From Lithodes maja (taxonomy: Eukaryota > Arthropoda > Malacostraca > Decapoda > Lithodidae), in contig JBAKBP010010356.1 in NCBI GenBank assembly GCA_037953745.1, positions 1 to 64,000 of the forward strand: a DNA stretch of 64,000 bases, in the 5' to 3' direction. This document shows positions 12,110 to 23,290 of the stretch, piece after piece. The notes under the pieces are model-generated. The model made no database searches. It saw nothing but the letters and a program-made list of their open reading frames with translations, and was not told the origin of the DNA. Made by a program: the position numbers and the translations under genes. Every line of letters starts with the position of its first letter. Position 1 is the first letter of the stretch.

Positions 12110-13138
12110 TACTATAATATTTTGTCATGAATCCTTTGGCATCAATGATCAGTCGACCAGGCATAGAATCTGACAGGTTTTTGAAGTATTCTTGGGACAT
12201 ATTTTTACACCATAGCTTACGTCCCTGATCTTGATGAGGCGTGGCACTGATGCCGTCTTTTTATGTCAGCTTGATTTTCATTATGTTCCAGGCATTTTCA
12301 ATTGGGTTCATGTCAGGGCTATTACCAGGCCACTCTAGCGCTTTATTTTGTGTTGTCATTGTGAAACATTCACCTTTTTTCGATCGGTGACAAGGGAGCA
12401 GTCTTGTTGAAACACGGTAAACCCGTGGGTGACAATTTAAAACATGTCAATCAAATGGTCCTCCAAAACATTTAAATAACGGTCTCCATTCATGGTACAG
12501 TTTTTTGGGAGGAAATAATATTATAGCCTATGCTGCTCCGACCCTGTCTCCCACTAAAGGCACCCCAAACCATCACCACATCGCTGTGCTTGACGGTACG
12601 GATTGTGTATTTGGGGTCGTACCGGTTCGAGCCAGGCAGCCTTCTCACCCTCCCAAACCTGTCACCGATGCATTTAAAAGCACTTCTATCGCTAAACATT
12701 ACATTAGCCCAGTCTAATTTAGTCCATTAGCCATATTTATTTGCAAAAGCCAGTCTTTTCAGTCTCATTTGGTCTGTGAGTAGAGGTTGCTTGGCTGCGA
12801 AACGGGAGGGCAAGTGTAGGACTTTTTGCAAGTGTTCTTGGATGGTGAGAATGGCTACGGTACCAAGGAGCTTTGGGTGCCATTGTTTTATTTGCATGGC
12901 TATGATACTTGGTTTGTTCATCACTTCTCGTCGTAGGAGCTAAGAGGTTGAGTGGGAAATCTTTCTGGGCCTCTCAGAGCGAGGTATAGCTGGAGGCACC
13001 ACGTTGGGCGGCCTCGGGCAAGAGCAATCAGTTTGTTAATGGCAGCTTTAGCCTTTAGACCTCACTTGTGGGCACTATTTTAACTGCCCAGGCAAGGATC
13101 CGGGCCTTTTCCTCACTACTCATGTTTGTTTTACCCAT
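12110..13138 (-). pseudogene. Tc1/mariner-type transposase pseudogene
   Basis: On the minus strand the probable start is ATG at 13138 (MGKTNMSSEEKARILAW), followed by a degraded helix-turn-helix region. Next come DQMRLKRLAFANKYG and FSDRSAFK (catalytic Asp region), then RVRRLPGSNRYDPKYTI and VMVWGAFSG. The distal catalytic part ALEWPGNSPDMNPIENAW ends with DAKGFMTKY. Several in-frame stops and frameshifts separate these blocks, so it is dead. The order and motifs fit a Tc1-family DDE transposase of about 340 residues. Terminal inverted repeats were not found by eye. Confidence 0.88.
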
Positions 13139-13544
13139 ATGAATTTGTTTTATAGGATGAGTGGAAACTCTAAATAAGGCACATTACGAAATAACAGGGG
13201 GCACTGACTCGGAGCACTCGATGATCACCTGTCTTTCCCGTGTCTGGCTGTCTGCATGTATACTGGTCCAGGTGGTCCGACCGTCCGACTCGTTGCTGGC
13301 TAGCTGCGGTGCGTCCCCTCAGAGCGGGAGCCTAGGTCTGCCTGAGTTGCCAGATGTCTTCATAAATGAGCTGACCACCCTCCGTATGGGAGAAACGCTA
13401 ATCATTATTGATAGTCGCTTTTTCCATACAAACGTCCCTGGGCGTTCGGCTCTCAAAATTACTGCACACCAATATATTGCCTATCTATTGGTGTATATTT
13501 TTAATCCATTCAAAAACCCATTTCGCATTTCTTTCCTGTTTTCT

Positions 13545-13636
13545 GGATATATTTAGACGATTGTAATCAGAATAGGAAGGTTACATGGAAGTCAGAATAA
13601 ACTGTCAAAATGCGTCATAATCTTCAAGGGGTTAAG
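13545..13636 (+). repeat. Partial TTAA miniature element (family M1 relative)
   Basis: Contains AGACGATTGTAATCAG and GTCAAAATGCGTCATAATC and ends AAGGGGTTAA. The same terminal block recurs at 16840-16921, 19215-19300 and 19838-19995. It resembles the ends of the complete elements at 16345-16560 and 21077-21290. Confidence 0.55.
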
Positions 13637-14364
13637 AAGGGAGGTGGGTGTTCCTAGCTCATTGGCAAAACAGTACCGAACACCTATACTGTACAATGGT
13701 GTGACTAGTGATTTTAAAATAAAAGGAATTCAGTCACTTATGATACCGATACTAATACAAGAGTGTCCTAAATTAATGAAAAGATAGTTGATCAACACGT
13801 GTTGCTGAACAAATGCGTTCTTGTGACTTCGCCTTAAGGGAGGGGCGTATTTATTTGCTTATTTATTTTTTACTATTTTCTTAGTTTCCTCCCTAGACCT
13901 CCATCAAGCTTAAAAAAAACAAAAAACACCCGCCCAAGATCCTCCTTCATGATAATTTTTTACATTTTTCGGTAGAAAAATGTTCCGGCCAAAGGCCGTT
14001 TCCTCCTAAATGACAGGCTCGCTATCGCTCGCCAGGAGAAAATCGACACCTAATTGGCACGAAAGGTCTTAACATTGACAGAAATGGGGCGAAAGTTCTT
14101 AAAATCGCCAAACTAATGGGGCGAACGTCGTAAAATCTAAAAACAATGGGGCAAAACATGAGGGAGAAAGGAGTCCAGAAGAAAAATCCCTCCGGTGGAA
14201 ATCTCCCCTTAACTCAGGTCCCGTCTTGAATATCTCACTTGTAAATTTTCCACTAGACTTGCTGGACAGGCAGCCGAAGCTGCCAGTCATATTATACTTG
14301 CAAACGAACGGTCCAAAGTTGTCGACTTGTTTGACAGATTTAGTCTCTTGATAAACTGACTCTT

Positions 14365-14490
14365 GTATAGATGCTTGTGCTCTGGGTGTGGTGTCCCGAG
14401 TTCGAATCCCGGGAGGACCATACGCTTCCATTAGTTTATTCAAGTGCATTGGGGTTTGTAATGGATGACTATGTTATGAACGGGGTGTTA
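14365..14490 (+). mobile_element. tRNA-derived SINE S1, 5'-truncated copy
   Basis: Shares GTGTGGTGTCCCGAGTTCGA and the following body (TTTATTCAAGTGCATT, GAACGGGGTGTTAC) with the copies at 14840-14955 and 18795-18945. It retains a pol III B box (GAGTTCGAATCCC) but the A-box end is incomplete. Confidence 0.75.
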
Positions 14491-14613
14491 CTTTATATCA
14501 TTGCTCTTTCCTTTCACTAAAACATTAAGTTGTCCATAATGCAGTTGGGTCTAAGTATATGATTAGATTAATATAAACAAAAATCGAAAATGGATATTCA
14601 TCGTGATCGTGTA

Positions 14614-14824
14614 CAGTCGCGCTAATAAGTGATGTCTCGGCACCAAGTATGGTTTGATCAATAATTGGTATCAGTAATATTTACACATGATTTCTTCTTT
14701 TTGAGTGAGATATACAACCATGTTCCTACACTTACCAACCCTATTCAACATCTGACATACATTAATACGGCACAGAGCAAGCCAAACGTAATGACAGCTG
14801 GGACATCACTTATTAGCGCGACTG
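14614..14824 (+). mobile_element. TA-flanked miniature inverted-repeat element (Tc1/mariner type)
   Basis: A 211-bp element whose two ends are perfect inverted repeats over 23 bp, beginning CAGTCGCGCTAATAAGTG at 14614 and ending with its reverse complement at 14824. It is bordered on both sides by TA (14612-14613 and 14825-14826), as expected for Tc1/mariner insertion. The interior has no open frame. The degraded Tc1 transposase at 12110-13138 is not shown to be its source. Confidence 0.9.
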
Positions 14825-14839
14825 TACATAGCCTTTAAC

Positions 14840-14955
14840 TGTGTTGGCGGTGTAATGGTTCAGATGTCTTATGTTCTGGGTGTGGTATCCCGAGTTTGAA
14901 TCCCGGAAGGACCATATGCTTTCATGAATTTATTCAAGTGTATTTATTCAAGTAC
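14840..14955 (+). mobile_element. tRNA-derived SINE S1 copy
   Basis: Head with A-box-like TGGCGGTGTAATGG and B-box-like GAGTTTGAATCCC, then the family body ATGCTTTCATGAATTTATTC. It lies just right of the TA-flanked element and about 470 bp from the other S1 copy inside the same inverted-repeat element. Confidence 0.75.
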
Positions 14956-15054
14956 ACTATCTGGTCGGACGTCTTGTTGAGAGAGAGAAAGAGAGGCTAC
15001 CCACTTCCCACCAACCCTTTCCATCATAAACCGTTCTGCATCCATGGCCTATCT

Positions 15055-15155
15055 GAATAACTGTCTTCGTGGTGCGATGCATAAGGTGTTGATTTTCGGT
15101 GTGAGCATCCTGGATTCGAATCCACGGACTGCCACATGTGTTTGTAAATTTCATT
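15055..15155 (+). mobile_element. tRNA-derived SINE-like unit (second type)
   Basis: A-box-like TGGTGCGATGC and B-box GGATTCGAATCC are spaced as in a tRNA, ending CCACGGACTGCCACA. The cloverleaf is not convincing, so this is a SINE head rather than a tRNA gene. Confidence 0.5.
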
Positions 15156-15639
15156 AATCGATTTTAGGAGTATAGTTGGTTGTTGGAAGGAACATAATAA
15201 TTTGTAGTGTGGGTGAAGAGCAGCTACTACCATTTTAACGGGAGATGGGTCGTTTTTCTGGTCCCCCTTCCTCATGCTTAGCTCCATTAATTTTCAGATT
15301 ATAAGACGTTCGGCCAATTAGTTTGGCAATTCTTAGACCTTTCGCCCCATTTCTCTCAATATTAAGAGTTTGCGTGTCATTTAGGTGTCAATTTTTTCCT
15401 GGCGAGCGATAGCGAGCCTGTAATTTAAGAGGAACCGGCCTTAGGCCATGACATTTTTCTATCGAAAAATGTACAAACTTATCTTGAAGGATTTTTTTTT
15501 TTAAAGCTTGATGGAGGTCTAGGGAGGAAACTAAAACAAAACAAAATACAAATAAAAAGATACATAAATGAACAAATAAATACGCCCATCCCTCCTTAAA
15601 TATATATCTCGGTAGTGAAACCAGGAAGTTATATATTGT

Positions 15640-15850
15640 ATAATTTGTATACCTTGTTCCAAATAAGTAGGCCAAAACTCTTGAACATTAACCTCTATAT
15701 TTCACAAACGACTAGGCCCTAGGGTAAGGGAGCTGATATGTCTACCATTTGGGAAAGGTCAACCAGTAAAGAGGTGTGGAAATTGACATCCCATTTGCCC
15801 TAGCCCTTTTTGAGTTACAGAGGTTAGGAGTCGCGATTTCTGGCCTACAT
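15640..15850 (+). repeat. Dispersed repeat Z, copy 1
   Basis: Sequence from GTAGGCCAAAACTCT through TACCATTTGGGA, GAGGTGTGGAAATTGACA and GAGTTACAGAGGTTAG recurs at 19620-19850. It is non-coding and of unknown class. Confidence 0.7.
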
Positions 15851-16344
15851 AAAATAAACAGACTCTAGTACATGGTGGAATAAAGGGGTATCACACAAGA
15901 GCTTATATGGTCATTTTTCTACGGTCAACATTTTTCTGGCAATATTTCTGGGATAATTTGTACTGGCATCAGAAACTAGACTGATAATACCGTAATTTAT
16001 GTGGCAGAACTATCGTACAAGTCGACCTGATAAGCTGCCAGACCAGTGTTAAGGATAAATGTTAAGGGTAAAAGTGCTCCCGTGATACTGGCTTTACTGG
16101 TACTGACCTTTATGATGGATGTTAGTAGACGATTATTTTCAGTGTATGGAGAGGATTTTAAAATCAACAGGCTTATTTATACCGTATATCTTATAGCTTA
16201 GCTAGAGTATCGGTAAGTTTGTGGTAAAATATAGATTCATGACCAGAGACAGCTCCAAACAATAATTTGGAAAAGTACCTAAACGTGGAATAGTTAAGAA
16301 ACGAAGGAATAATTAAGGAAATAGCTATGCTTCATTGTGATCCA

Positions 16345-16560
16345 TTAACCCCTTCTGTACCGGTGATGTCGTTTTGATTGTATTATAGCTATATCTAGAC
16401 GATTTTGTGCAGTTTAAGAAGGATCTGTGGTGGTAAAAAGAAGATGAAATGGGATAGTTAGAAGCCTGTTATTGCTGGAGGCCCTTTATAATCTGAAGAA
16501 AATCGTCTTAAAGTAGTCAGAACAAAATTAAATGCACGTCACCGGTACAGAAGGGGTTAA
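16345..16560 (+). mobile_element. TTAA miniature element M1, complete copy
   Basis: A 216-bp unit bounded by TTAA at both ends, with terminal inverted repeats beginning CCCCTTCTGTACCGGTGA. The right end is the near-perfect reverse complement. A second complete copy lies at 21077-21290 with the same internal words (AGACGATTT, GGATCTGTGGT). TTAA duplication indicates piggyBac-type mobilisation. Non-coding. Confidence 0.88.
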
Positions 16561-16839
16561 ATGCTTCACCCTTACCTTAAACTCTGGCCAACCTTTGATG
16601 TTCCTCATTGTTACTTTCAAAGGTAGGGGGAGAGAAAGGCTTGGGAACTGTGGAAAAGGTAAGGTTGTTGGTTAAACAATGTAACAGGTATGGTAATTGG
16701 AGGACCAAAGGATATGTGTTGGTCCAAGAAAGGGGCCTGGCTAATATAAACATTAAACCCTGGAATATTGTTCGGTTTAAGAAGGAGTTGTGGGACTCGG
16801 AGGGATAACAAAGATAGTGTTTACTCCTTTGACTGCTAG

Positions 16840-16921
16840 AGGGCCTTCCAAAACAAAATAACATCGTCTGACGATATCCAGAATATACTGTCAAAATGCG
16901 TCATAATCCACATGGGGTTAA
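16840..16921 (+). repeat. Partial M1-related terminal block
   Basis: Contains ATCGTCTGACGATATCC and CTGTCAAAATGCGTCATAAT and ends ATGGGGTTAA, as at 13545-13636. Confidence 0.5.
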
Positions 16922-17616
16922 CGGCTTAGCATCTCCCTACGACCGTCGTATCTTGAGAACTGATATCGTAAGTCTGGTGTCAGTATTACTCATAACACAA
17001 TAAAACTATAACAGTCAAATTATTCTTAGCATGGGAGATGTATGGTGTTGAAAACATTTGATAATCTGAGCATACACAATGAAATGCAGAGATTTAACAT
17101 TAACATCCGAAAATAAAGGAAAACCTAAAGTAAATATATGAGTTTTACGGTGAACTCGAAGATGAAGGTAAAACGAATAAATAAGAAGGTAAAAAATTAT
17201 GTTAGTTGAAATTTTAGTTTGAAATGCTTTGGCTAGTGTACTGTATTACATAGACGGCTTGTAATTACACTAGCGATTTTTCTGTCAATTTTTACGGGCA
17301 ATTGTAGTCTGGCAGCTTTAAAATGTCAGATTCATAAGAATTAAACGACCTAACATTATCTACCTTCGACCTAGTTTCCGATTTCAATGCAAAACAGCCT
17401 CAAAACAGTACGAGAACAAACTTGCTCATCGAAAATATCCAGGAAAAGCGCTCGTGTGACAGATACTTTTCAGGTTCTCTATTTATGTGGTCGGTGAATG
17501 CTGTGGCCAGGGGTCCGTAAATATTCCATAATGGACCAAATATGTAAAGTCAAACAATACTGTAACTTGTTGTGGGTGTTTAATGGTGTACAAAGGTCAG
17601 GAGCAGTGGGTTATAC

Positions 17617-17624
17617 AGTACTGA

Positions 17625-17692
<68 letters not shown>

Positions 17693-17760
17693 TTGCACTA
17701 AATATAAATATATACATACAAACTTTCATGAGAGAGAGAGAGGGAGAGGGGGGGGGGGGG
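17617..17760. repeat. Compound GT/GA microsatellite
   Basis: An uninterrupted GT run passes directly into a GA run ending near 17690. A second GA tract with a G run follows at about 17730-17761. The open frames across it are compositional artefacts. Confidence 0.95.
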
Positions 17761-18794
17761 GACCAAATATTAATGTAGCGAACCGGTCTCGTCTAAAATT
17801 TCTGTGAGCGTGAAGTGGCAATATATTCCACTAATTGCTTATTGAACCAGCCAGTTAATTATATATTCCAGTTGGTTCATTATCAAGCCACCTGGGTATT
17901 TAGCAGGATAATTGTTCTCTTCATTTGATGGGAAGGGAGGTGACATTCAATTTTGGTGGAAAATTGCTTTCTAAATTTTATATGAGATACGTATACAAGT
18001 CTTACTTTAAGGATTGATGTTCAGTTAGCACTCGTCATACTTCATATTTTGTTAGCCACCATATACAGTATACAGTATAATATCATTATTTATTCATAAT
18101 TAATATTTGTTAACCTATGCATTATTACAAGGATAGTTATTTGTCTCTAGCCTAACCAACCACTTACATTTCAAGAAAAAACGCCCTTTGTCAATATTCC
18201 TTTTCGTAATTATATGCGATCTTGTAGGCAAACAGCCTGATCGTTAGACAAATCGACACGAGAGAGAGACAGAGAGACCTAGATACACCCACACATGACA
18301 GACATGCATACAAGCTTGAAACCTGATCACACAAAGGTGGTTGTGGACACAGAAAGGGTTATCTTCAATTCAACACAAGTTATGGTAAATTCCCTGGCTC
18401 CAGAGTACCACATTACCACCTCCAGGGATATTATGAGCTTGCTGGGAACAAAACACTGCTATCAACTACAGGGCCGAACATCCTTACTGGCGCCCCGGGC
18501 TATATTGTCAACAACCTTGATGTGATGCTGGAAAGCGTAACAGATTAATGACTCGATACACTTTCCAGCAAAAATTACATTCTCTGACCAACACATCAGC
18601 CACAGAATGAAGATGATGGGCGTCACCACCTAACCACGTCCATCTTCGTTGGTGGAGGTAAAACTTAGAATATGTTCGTATTACATAATCAATGCCAACT
18701 ACTCAAAATAAATATATTTCCCAATGTACATACACACACCTTCCATGGTGTGTGTATGTACTAAACGTGTGCCTAAAATAGCTCTTGTAATAAC

Positions 18795-18945
18795 TGTGTT
18801 GGTGGTGTAATGGTTTAGATGCTTATGTTCTGGGTGTGGTGTCCCGAGTTCGAATCCCGGGAGGACCATATGCTTTCATTAGTTTATTCAAGTGCATTAG
18901 GGTTTGTAGTTGATGATTAATGTTAAGAACGGGGTGTTACTTAAT
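18795..18945 (+). mobile_element. tRNA-derived SINE S1, best-preserved head
   Basis: The head has A-box TGGTGGTGTAATGG and B-box GAGTTCGAATCCC, with AGGACCA at its 3' edge. The body runs TATGCTTTCATTAGTTTATT to AACGGGGTGTTACTT. It agrees with the copies at 14365-14490 and 14840-14955. The tRNA-like head does not fold into a full cloverleaf by eye, so it is called a SINE. Confidence 0.8.
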
Positions 18946-19214
18946 ACTACCAGAACAAAAATATTTTCAACATTGCAGGTTTAAGTCAGTTTAGGTGTGT
19001 ATTTGTTTTTCCAGGATATCTGTTAGCAAAGAGGCTTAACCCATTCGCCCACACAAACCAAAAGAGCACCAACTTCCAAACATAAAATACTGTATGTGTT
19101 TTGTATTATGATGTAATCATTTATATTACAGTATATTTGCACAATTGTTTTTGTTATTATATGTAATTAATTAAAGCTATATTATCATATATATATATAA
19201 TCACAACTGAAAAG

Positions 19215-19305
19215 GCTCCATATACTGATTATGTAAATAAAATCGTCTAATGATAGCCAGATTAAAATGTCAAAACGCGTCATGATCCTCAAGGGGTTAA
19301 ACGTA
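19215..19305 (+). repeat. Partial M1-related terminal block
   Basis: AATCGTCTAATGATAGCCAG, then GTCAAAACGCGTCATGATCC and a GGGGTTAA end. Confidence 0.5.
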
Positions 19306-19332
19306 GATACATAACTTTTATCTATCAACACA

Positions 19333-19628
19333 ATTGTTCTACTCAGGTATGAGGAGGGCTCTATACCCTATTGTTCTACTCAGGTATGAGGAGGGCTCTA
19401 TACCCTATTGTTCTACTCAGGTATGAGGAGGGCTCTATACCCTATTGTTCTACTCAGGTATGAGGAGGGCTCTATACCCTATTGTTCTACTCAGGTATGA
19501 GGAGGGCTCTATACCCTATTGTTCTACTCAGGTATGAGGAGGGCTCTATACCCTATTGTTCTACTCAGGTATGAGGAGGGCTCTATACCCTATTGTTCTA
19601 CTCAGGTATGAGGAGGGCTCTATACCCT
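19333..19628 (+). repeat. 37-bp tandem array, eight copies
   Basis: Eight virtually identical 37-bp units start at 19333, 19370, 19407 and so on to 19592; each begins ATTGTTCTACTCAGGTATGA. The array runs straight into dispersed repeat Z. Near-identity points to very recent expansion or gene conversion. Each unit contains CAGGTATGAG, which resembles a splice donor, but no exon is recognised. Confidence 0.97.
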
Positions 19629-19850
19629 ATTCCAAATTAGTAGGCCAAAAACTCTGGAACATTAACCTCACAAGCTCACAAAGCACGAGTAATCATCAAA
19701 ATATTTCTACCATTTGGGATGAAACAGCCAGGGAATAGGTGTGGAAAATTACAGCCCATTCGTTCTAGCCCCTTTTGAGTTACAGAGGTTAGGGTTCACG
19801 AATTCTGGAGTAGCCTACTAATTTCGAACAGGGTATAGATAATTTGACGA
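19620..19850 (+). repeat. Dispersed repeat Z, copy 2
   Basis: Matches 15640-15850 (AGTAGGCCAAAAACTCT, TACCATTTGGGA, GAGTTACAGAGGTTAGG). The 37-bp array appears to have expanded at its left edge. Confidence 0.7.
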
Positions 19851-19995
19851 TTGTATACAGCTTAGGAAGAAGATGTGGTAATTAAAAGGGTAAAGACTGT
19901 CTCAATTATCCATAATTATACCCTTCCTTATCTAAATACAATCGTCTAATGATAGCCAGAAAACAGTCAAAACGCGTCATAATCCTCAAGGGGAA
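19838..19995 (+). repeat. Partial M1-related element
   Basis: Internal words GACGATTGTATACAGCTTAG and GATGTGGTAATTAAAAGGG match the interior of the 21077-21290 copy. The right end has CGCGTCATAATCCTCAAGGG but lacks the terminal TTAA. Confidence 0.55.
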
Positions 19996-21076
19996 GGGAA
20001 CAGGGTGTTAGATCACAGGGATAGTGCCTTTGAAAAACGTGCTTTTTAGTTGTCTAAAACATATAAATATATTTAAAATCTGGCAAATTACATTTGCAGA
20101 AGTAACAATACTCTGCTCCTACTGCCAAAGTTGTATTCACGAAATCGAATATTCACAATGTTAATTAATACTTTCAAAGCACAGTTGCTTATCGCGTGGG
20201 TCAATCCTTACCTTTGGATGTGTTCGCCGCTCCTCTAGCGGCACCAAGGAGCGCGACGCCCCTCGTTATGGGTGGTGATTTGGTGCAGTAGACTGTTTGA
20301 AGCGACAGCTCGCTCCCTTGCGAGGATGGGCTCGTCTGGCACTTTTTGCAGTTCGACATCTAGGGCTCTCTTGAAGTTGTCTAACGAGATGTCCCTCATG
20401 TCTCTTACTCCCAATCATTCCACGTACCGTAATAAATGCATTTATAGTGTTTATTCTGTGATTATAGTCAATTTTTTAGCGCTGTAAGGCGATTCTCACT
20501 GGGATGACACTTGGTTATTGCCAACTTAGCATATTTTCAGCCATATCTAGCGGTAGTATCCTGGTTTAATAAGTTCCATTAATTTTTGGGATAATGTTAT
20601 AATTGTTTCTTCATAAGAGTGTTCCTTTCCTATTAAAATACAATTCGAATTTTAGTACACATTGTATATAGTTAAGCGATGTGCTCCATGTAGCATGACT
20701 AGATTGTTAACTGTCGTTCTGCCCATAGAGTAAGAATAGGAGAGAGGAGTCTGGGAAAATCAGCGTGTTAATAGTAGTTGGCCATTATTTACAGATTTGG
20801 CTGGAACCCTGCACTAGATGGCGGTAGCACATAGCTCCTCCCTATCGTGGGAAAATGCTTCTGTCCGAATCTGTCGTCAGTTTATTGACAGTTCCTTTCC
20901 CTTGGCTGCAATGGTGTACACGTGTCTCGTGTAGAGTCTGTAGAAACACATGTAACTTGTTTGCTATCACCATATCAGCTATAGTCATTATGGATACAAT
21001 GATTTAAGAGTAGGCTACACTGATATGCAAAAGCACTCCAAAGTATTGCCTACACCGAAATGTGAACAATACTACA

Positions 21077-21290
21077 TTAACCCCTTCTGTACCGTCGACG
21101 TATGTTATATTTTATTCTAGCAATATGTAGACGATTTGATACAGCTTAGAAAGGATCTGTGGTAGTTAAAAGGGTTGATTGAGATAGTTCGAAGCCTTAT
21201 AATTGCTAAAGATCCTTCCTATAGTGAATGCAATCGATTAGTAGGAGCCAGAATGAAAACAAAAGACGTCGTCGGTATAGAAGGGGTTAA
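21077..21290 (+). mobile_element. TTAA miniature element M1, complete copy nested in a larger element
   Basis: A 214-bp unit bounded by TTAA, with ends CCCCTTCTGTACC and GGTATAGAAGGGG. It aligns with 16345-16560 throughout. It lies inside the 8-bp-duplication element, so it inserted later. Confidence 0.85.
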
Positions 21291-21555
21291 TTACATAGCT
21301 TACCAAGCTGAACCAAGCCTCCGTGATGATGTAAGGAGGCTGTGGTTGACCTTGAGAATAAGGATATGGTTTGCAATGGATCATGAAGGCTGTTGATGAT
21401 TATTTGATATTGACTGTAAATTTATTAACAATGAATGTATATGAATAACAATAATCTCAATTGAAGAAAAGTATTTACATTGTAATATAAGTTACTAACT
21501 TGGAAGTACACAGTCACACTCAAACTTTGGTCAAACATAAATGATAGGCCTATAC

Positions 21556-21556
21556 A

Positions 21557-21615
<59 letters not shown>

Positions 21616-21655
21616 TACACATAGAGAGAGAGAGACAGAGAGAGAGAGAGAGAAA
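21556..21655. repeat. TA then GA microsatellites
   Basis: A TA run of about 50 bp is followed after a short spacer by GA repeats. Confidence 0.95.
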
Positions 21656-21866
21656 AGTAGTGTACATATAATACAAAAAACAAAAACAAAAAGAATGGAG
21701 GGTACATCCGTAGATTTAATCACGTTGAATAGTTCTGGAATCCTGCAATAGATGGCGCTGAAGAAAAAAATCGAAAAAGGGTAACTGGCAACGTTTCAAG
21801 GCACCTTTTTATTAATAGAATACATAGGAAGACTTCTCTCTCCTATTCTTACTCTATGGTTCTGCC

Positions 21867-23167
21867 GCGTGGGCGGGGCCTGCAACACGAACCCGACCCT
21901 GGAAAGATCAGTCGAGATTCAGAGGTTGTAGTGTAGGGTTATCGTTTCATTAACTCACATATCCAGACCGCAATCATGCGGTGCCACAACGGAATACACA
22001 AGTGTTATTAAGACGAAAACTGTTGAATGAACGGAGCCAACAGCCATCCACATAGAAAAGAAAAGAAGAAATGGTCAAGAAACGAGTAGCAGCCAGACAT
22101 ACAAGACAAGGGCTTAGGCTACCACTAGTGACAGAACTGCCAGTTCAGGCGTACCTCCTCCCATAACCTCTCCAAGCAAATCGTGCACACGTGTCAGATC
22201 AAGGTGGTCTATGGTCTAGTCGGTTTTATTTCAACTGATGGAATATTGAATTCCTTAGCAACTAATGTATCGTTAGTTAATGGAAATATAACAAACTGCT
22301 GTGTCTACATTATAATTATTTATGCTAAGTTTTCTTAATCACTTTATTCAAAACACAATTTTCATACCAGAGAAATAAAGATGTGAACGTTGCATTTTAT
22401 CATCAACTGGAAAAAGCAAGAATAAAAGGAGACTAGGCTATAGTGCAATAAAAATACTATAGTGCAATACATAGGAAGCGGTTATTAAAAAAAAAAAGCA
22501 AGACGCTGACCGTGACGCCGGTAATAGTCAAATCTGGTGATGGGTGTAGACAGATTCACCAAGCTAATCAAAAAATAGTTATGTAATATAACCAATATAT
22601 GTTTTTTACTTATCAAGGTCTGAATTGTGAATCATATGATTGATACAAATTACAATAGCATTGGGAACTGGGAAAAATGTAATTATGTTGCTCATGACCG
22701 TGAAATCTATAACATTTGGAAGAAAAAGACATCATCCCCTTTTATTACATACTATGCGTGTACGATAAAGGGTCCGGTATAGCCTAGCCTATAGAGCTTG
22801 CAGACACCGTGGGGATTTTTTGGTAGCCTATTCCAGCAATGACCAGTAAGACATGATAAATAATATTATATAGAAAATATAATAAGTGTGGCCACAAAAT
22901 CCGCTAATGAACATCTCTGTACAGTTACCCAGAAGATTATACGGTACGGTACTTCTGAGAAGGAACTTCAGAGAATAGCCTACCAGATGCTGATGAAATT
23001 CTTGACAATGAAGTCTCATCTGAAGGTATGTATTGATAGTATAAATTCTGGGTAGCGTTCAAGGAGAGTAGTGCCGCCTTATTTTGCATGTTTTTTTTTT
23101 GTTTTTTTTCAAGGAATACAGTGTTTTATTGTTGTTTATCATGGTTTGAGTGGAGGATTTGTATTAG
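21867..23167. other. No gene recognised
   Basis: AT-rich sequence with short A and T homopolymers. Frames are short and show no family features. Confidence 0.4.
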
Positions 23168-23280
23168 TTTACCCATTACTCCAACAATCTTAAGATAACC
23201 CCCCCCCCCCCCCCCACTAGTGGGGAGGGCTATGAAGACAGGGAAAATGTGGGGTTAAAGACGTAAAAAGGCGATAAGGA
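23168..23280 (+). repeat. Dispersed repeat W, copy 1
   Basis: TTTACCCATTACTCCAACAAT, then a C run and ACTAGTGGGGAGGGCTATGA with a GGGGTTAAAG tail. Related copies lie at 26791-26890 (+) and about 27793-27880 (-). Confidence 0.6.
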
Positions 23281-23290
23281 GGTATTAAAA

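Larger units (their letters stand above)
13834..15599 (+). mobile_element. TTAA-bounded inverted-repeat element carrying nested SINEs
   Basis: TTAA at 13834-13837 and 15596-15599 is followed inward by inverted copies of GGGAGGGGCGTATTTATTTG and of repeat X (about 13882-14180 and 15310-15535). The interior contains tRNA-headed SINEs and a TA-flanked miniature element, all later insertions. No transposase is seen, so it is non-autonomous. TTAA ends fit the piggyBac mode of insertion, although the arms do not resemble the intact piggyBac at 39165-43371. Confidence 0.6.
20724..21858 (+). mobile_element. Non-autonomous DNA transposon with 8-bp target duplication
   Basis: The 1135-bp element has inverted ends starting CATAGAGTAAGAATAGGAGA. 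The 8-bp sequence GTTCTGCC is present immediately outside each end (20716-20723 and 21859-21866). An 8-bp duplication fits hAT or other 8-bp-duplicating superfamilies. The interior holds the M1 miniature element, a TA microsatellite and GA repeats, but no transposase frame. The class cannot be decided from the ends alone. Confidence 0.85.

Noticed and set aside
13161..13556. 131-codon frame downstream of the Tc1 remnant
   Set aside because: No family features; the end overlaps a TTAA-element fragment. Probably random.
18295..18525. 76-codon frame with ordinary composition
   Set aside because: No recognisable domain, no splice context, and it is short; chance frame cannot be excluded.
20272..20487. 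71-codon frame near a GC-richer stretch
   Set aside because: No family features and no splice or promoter support.
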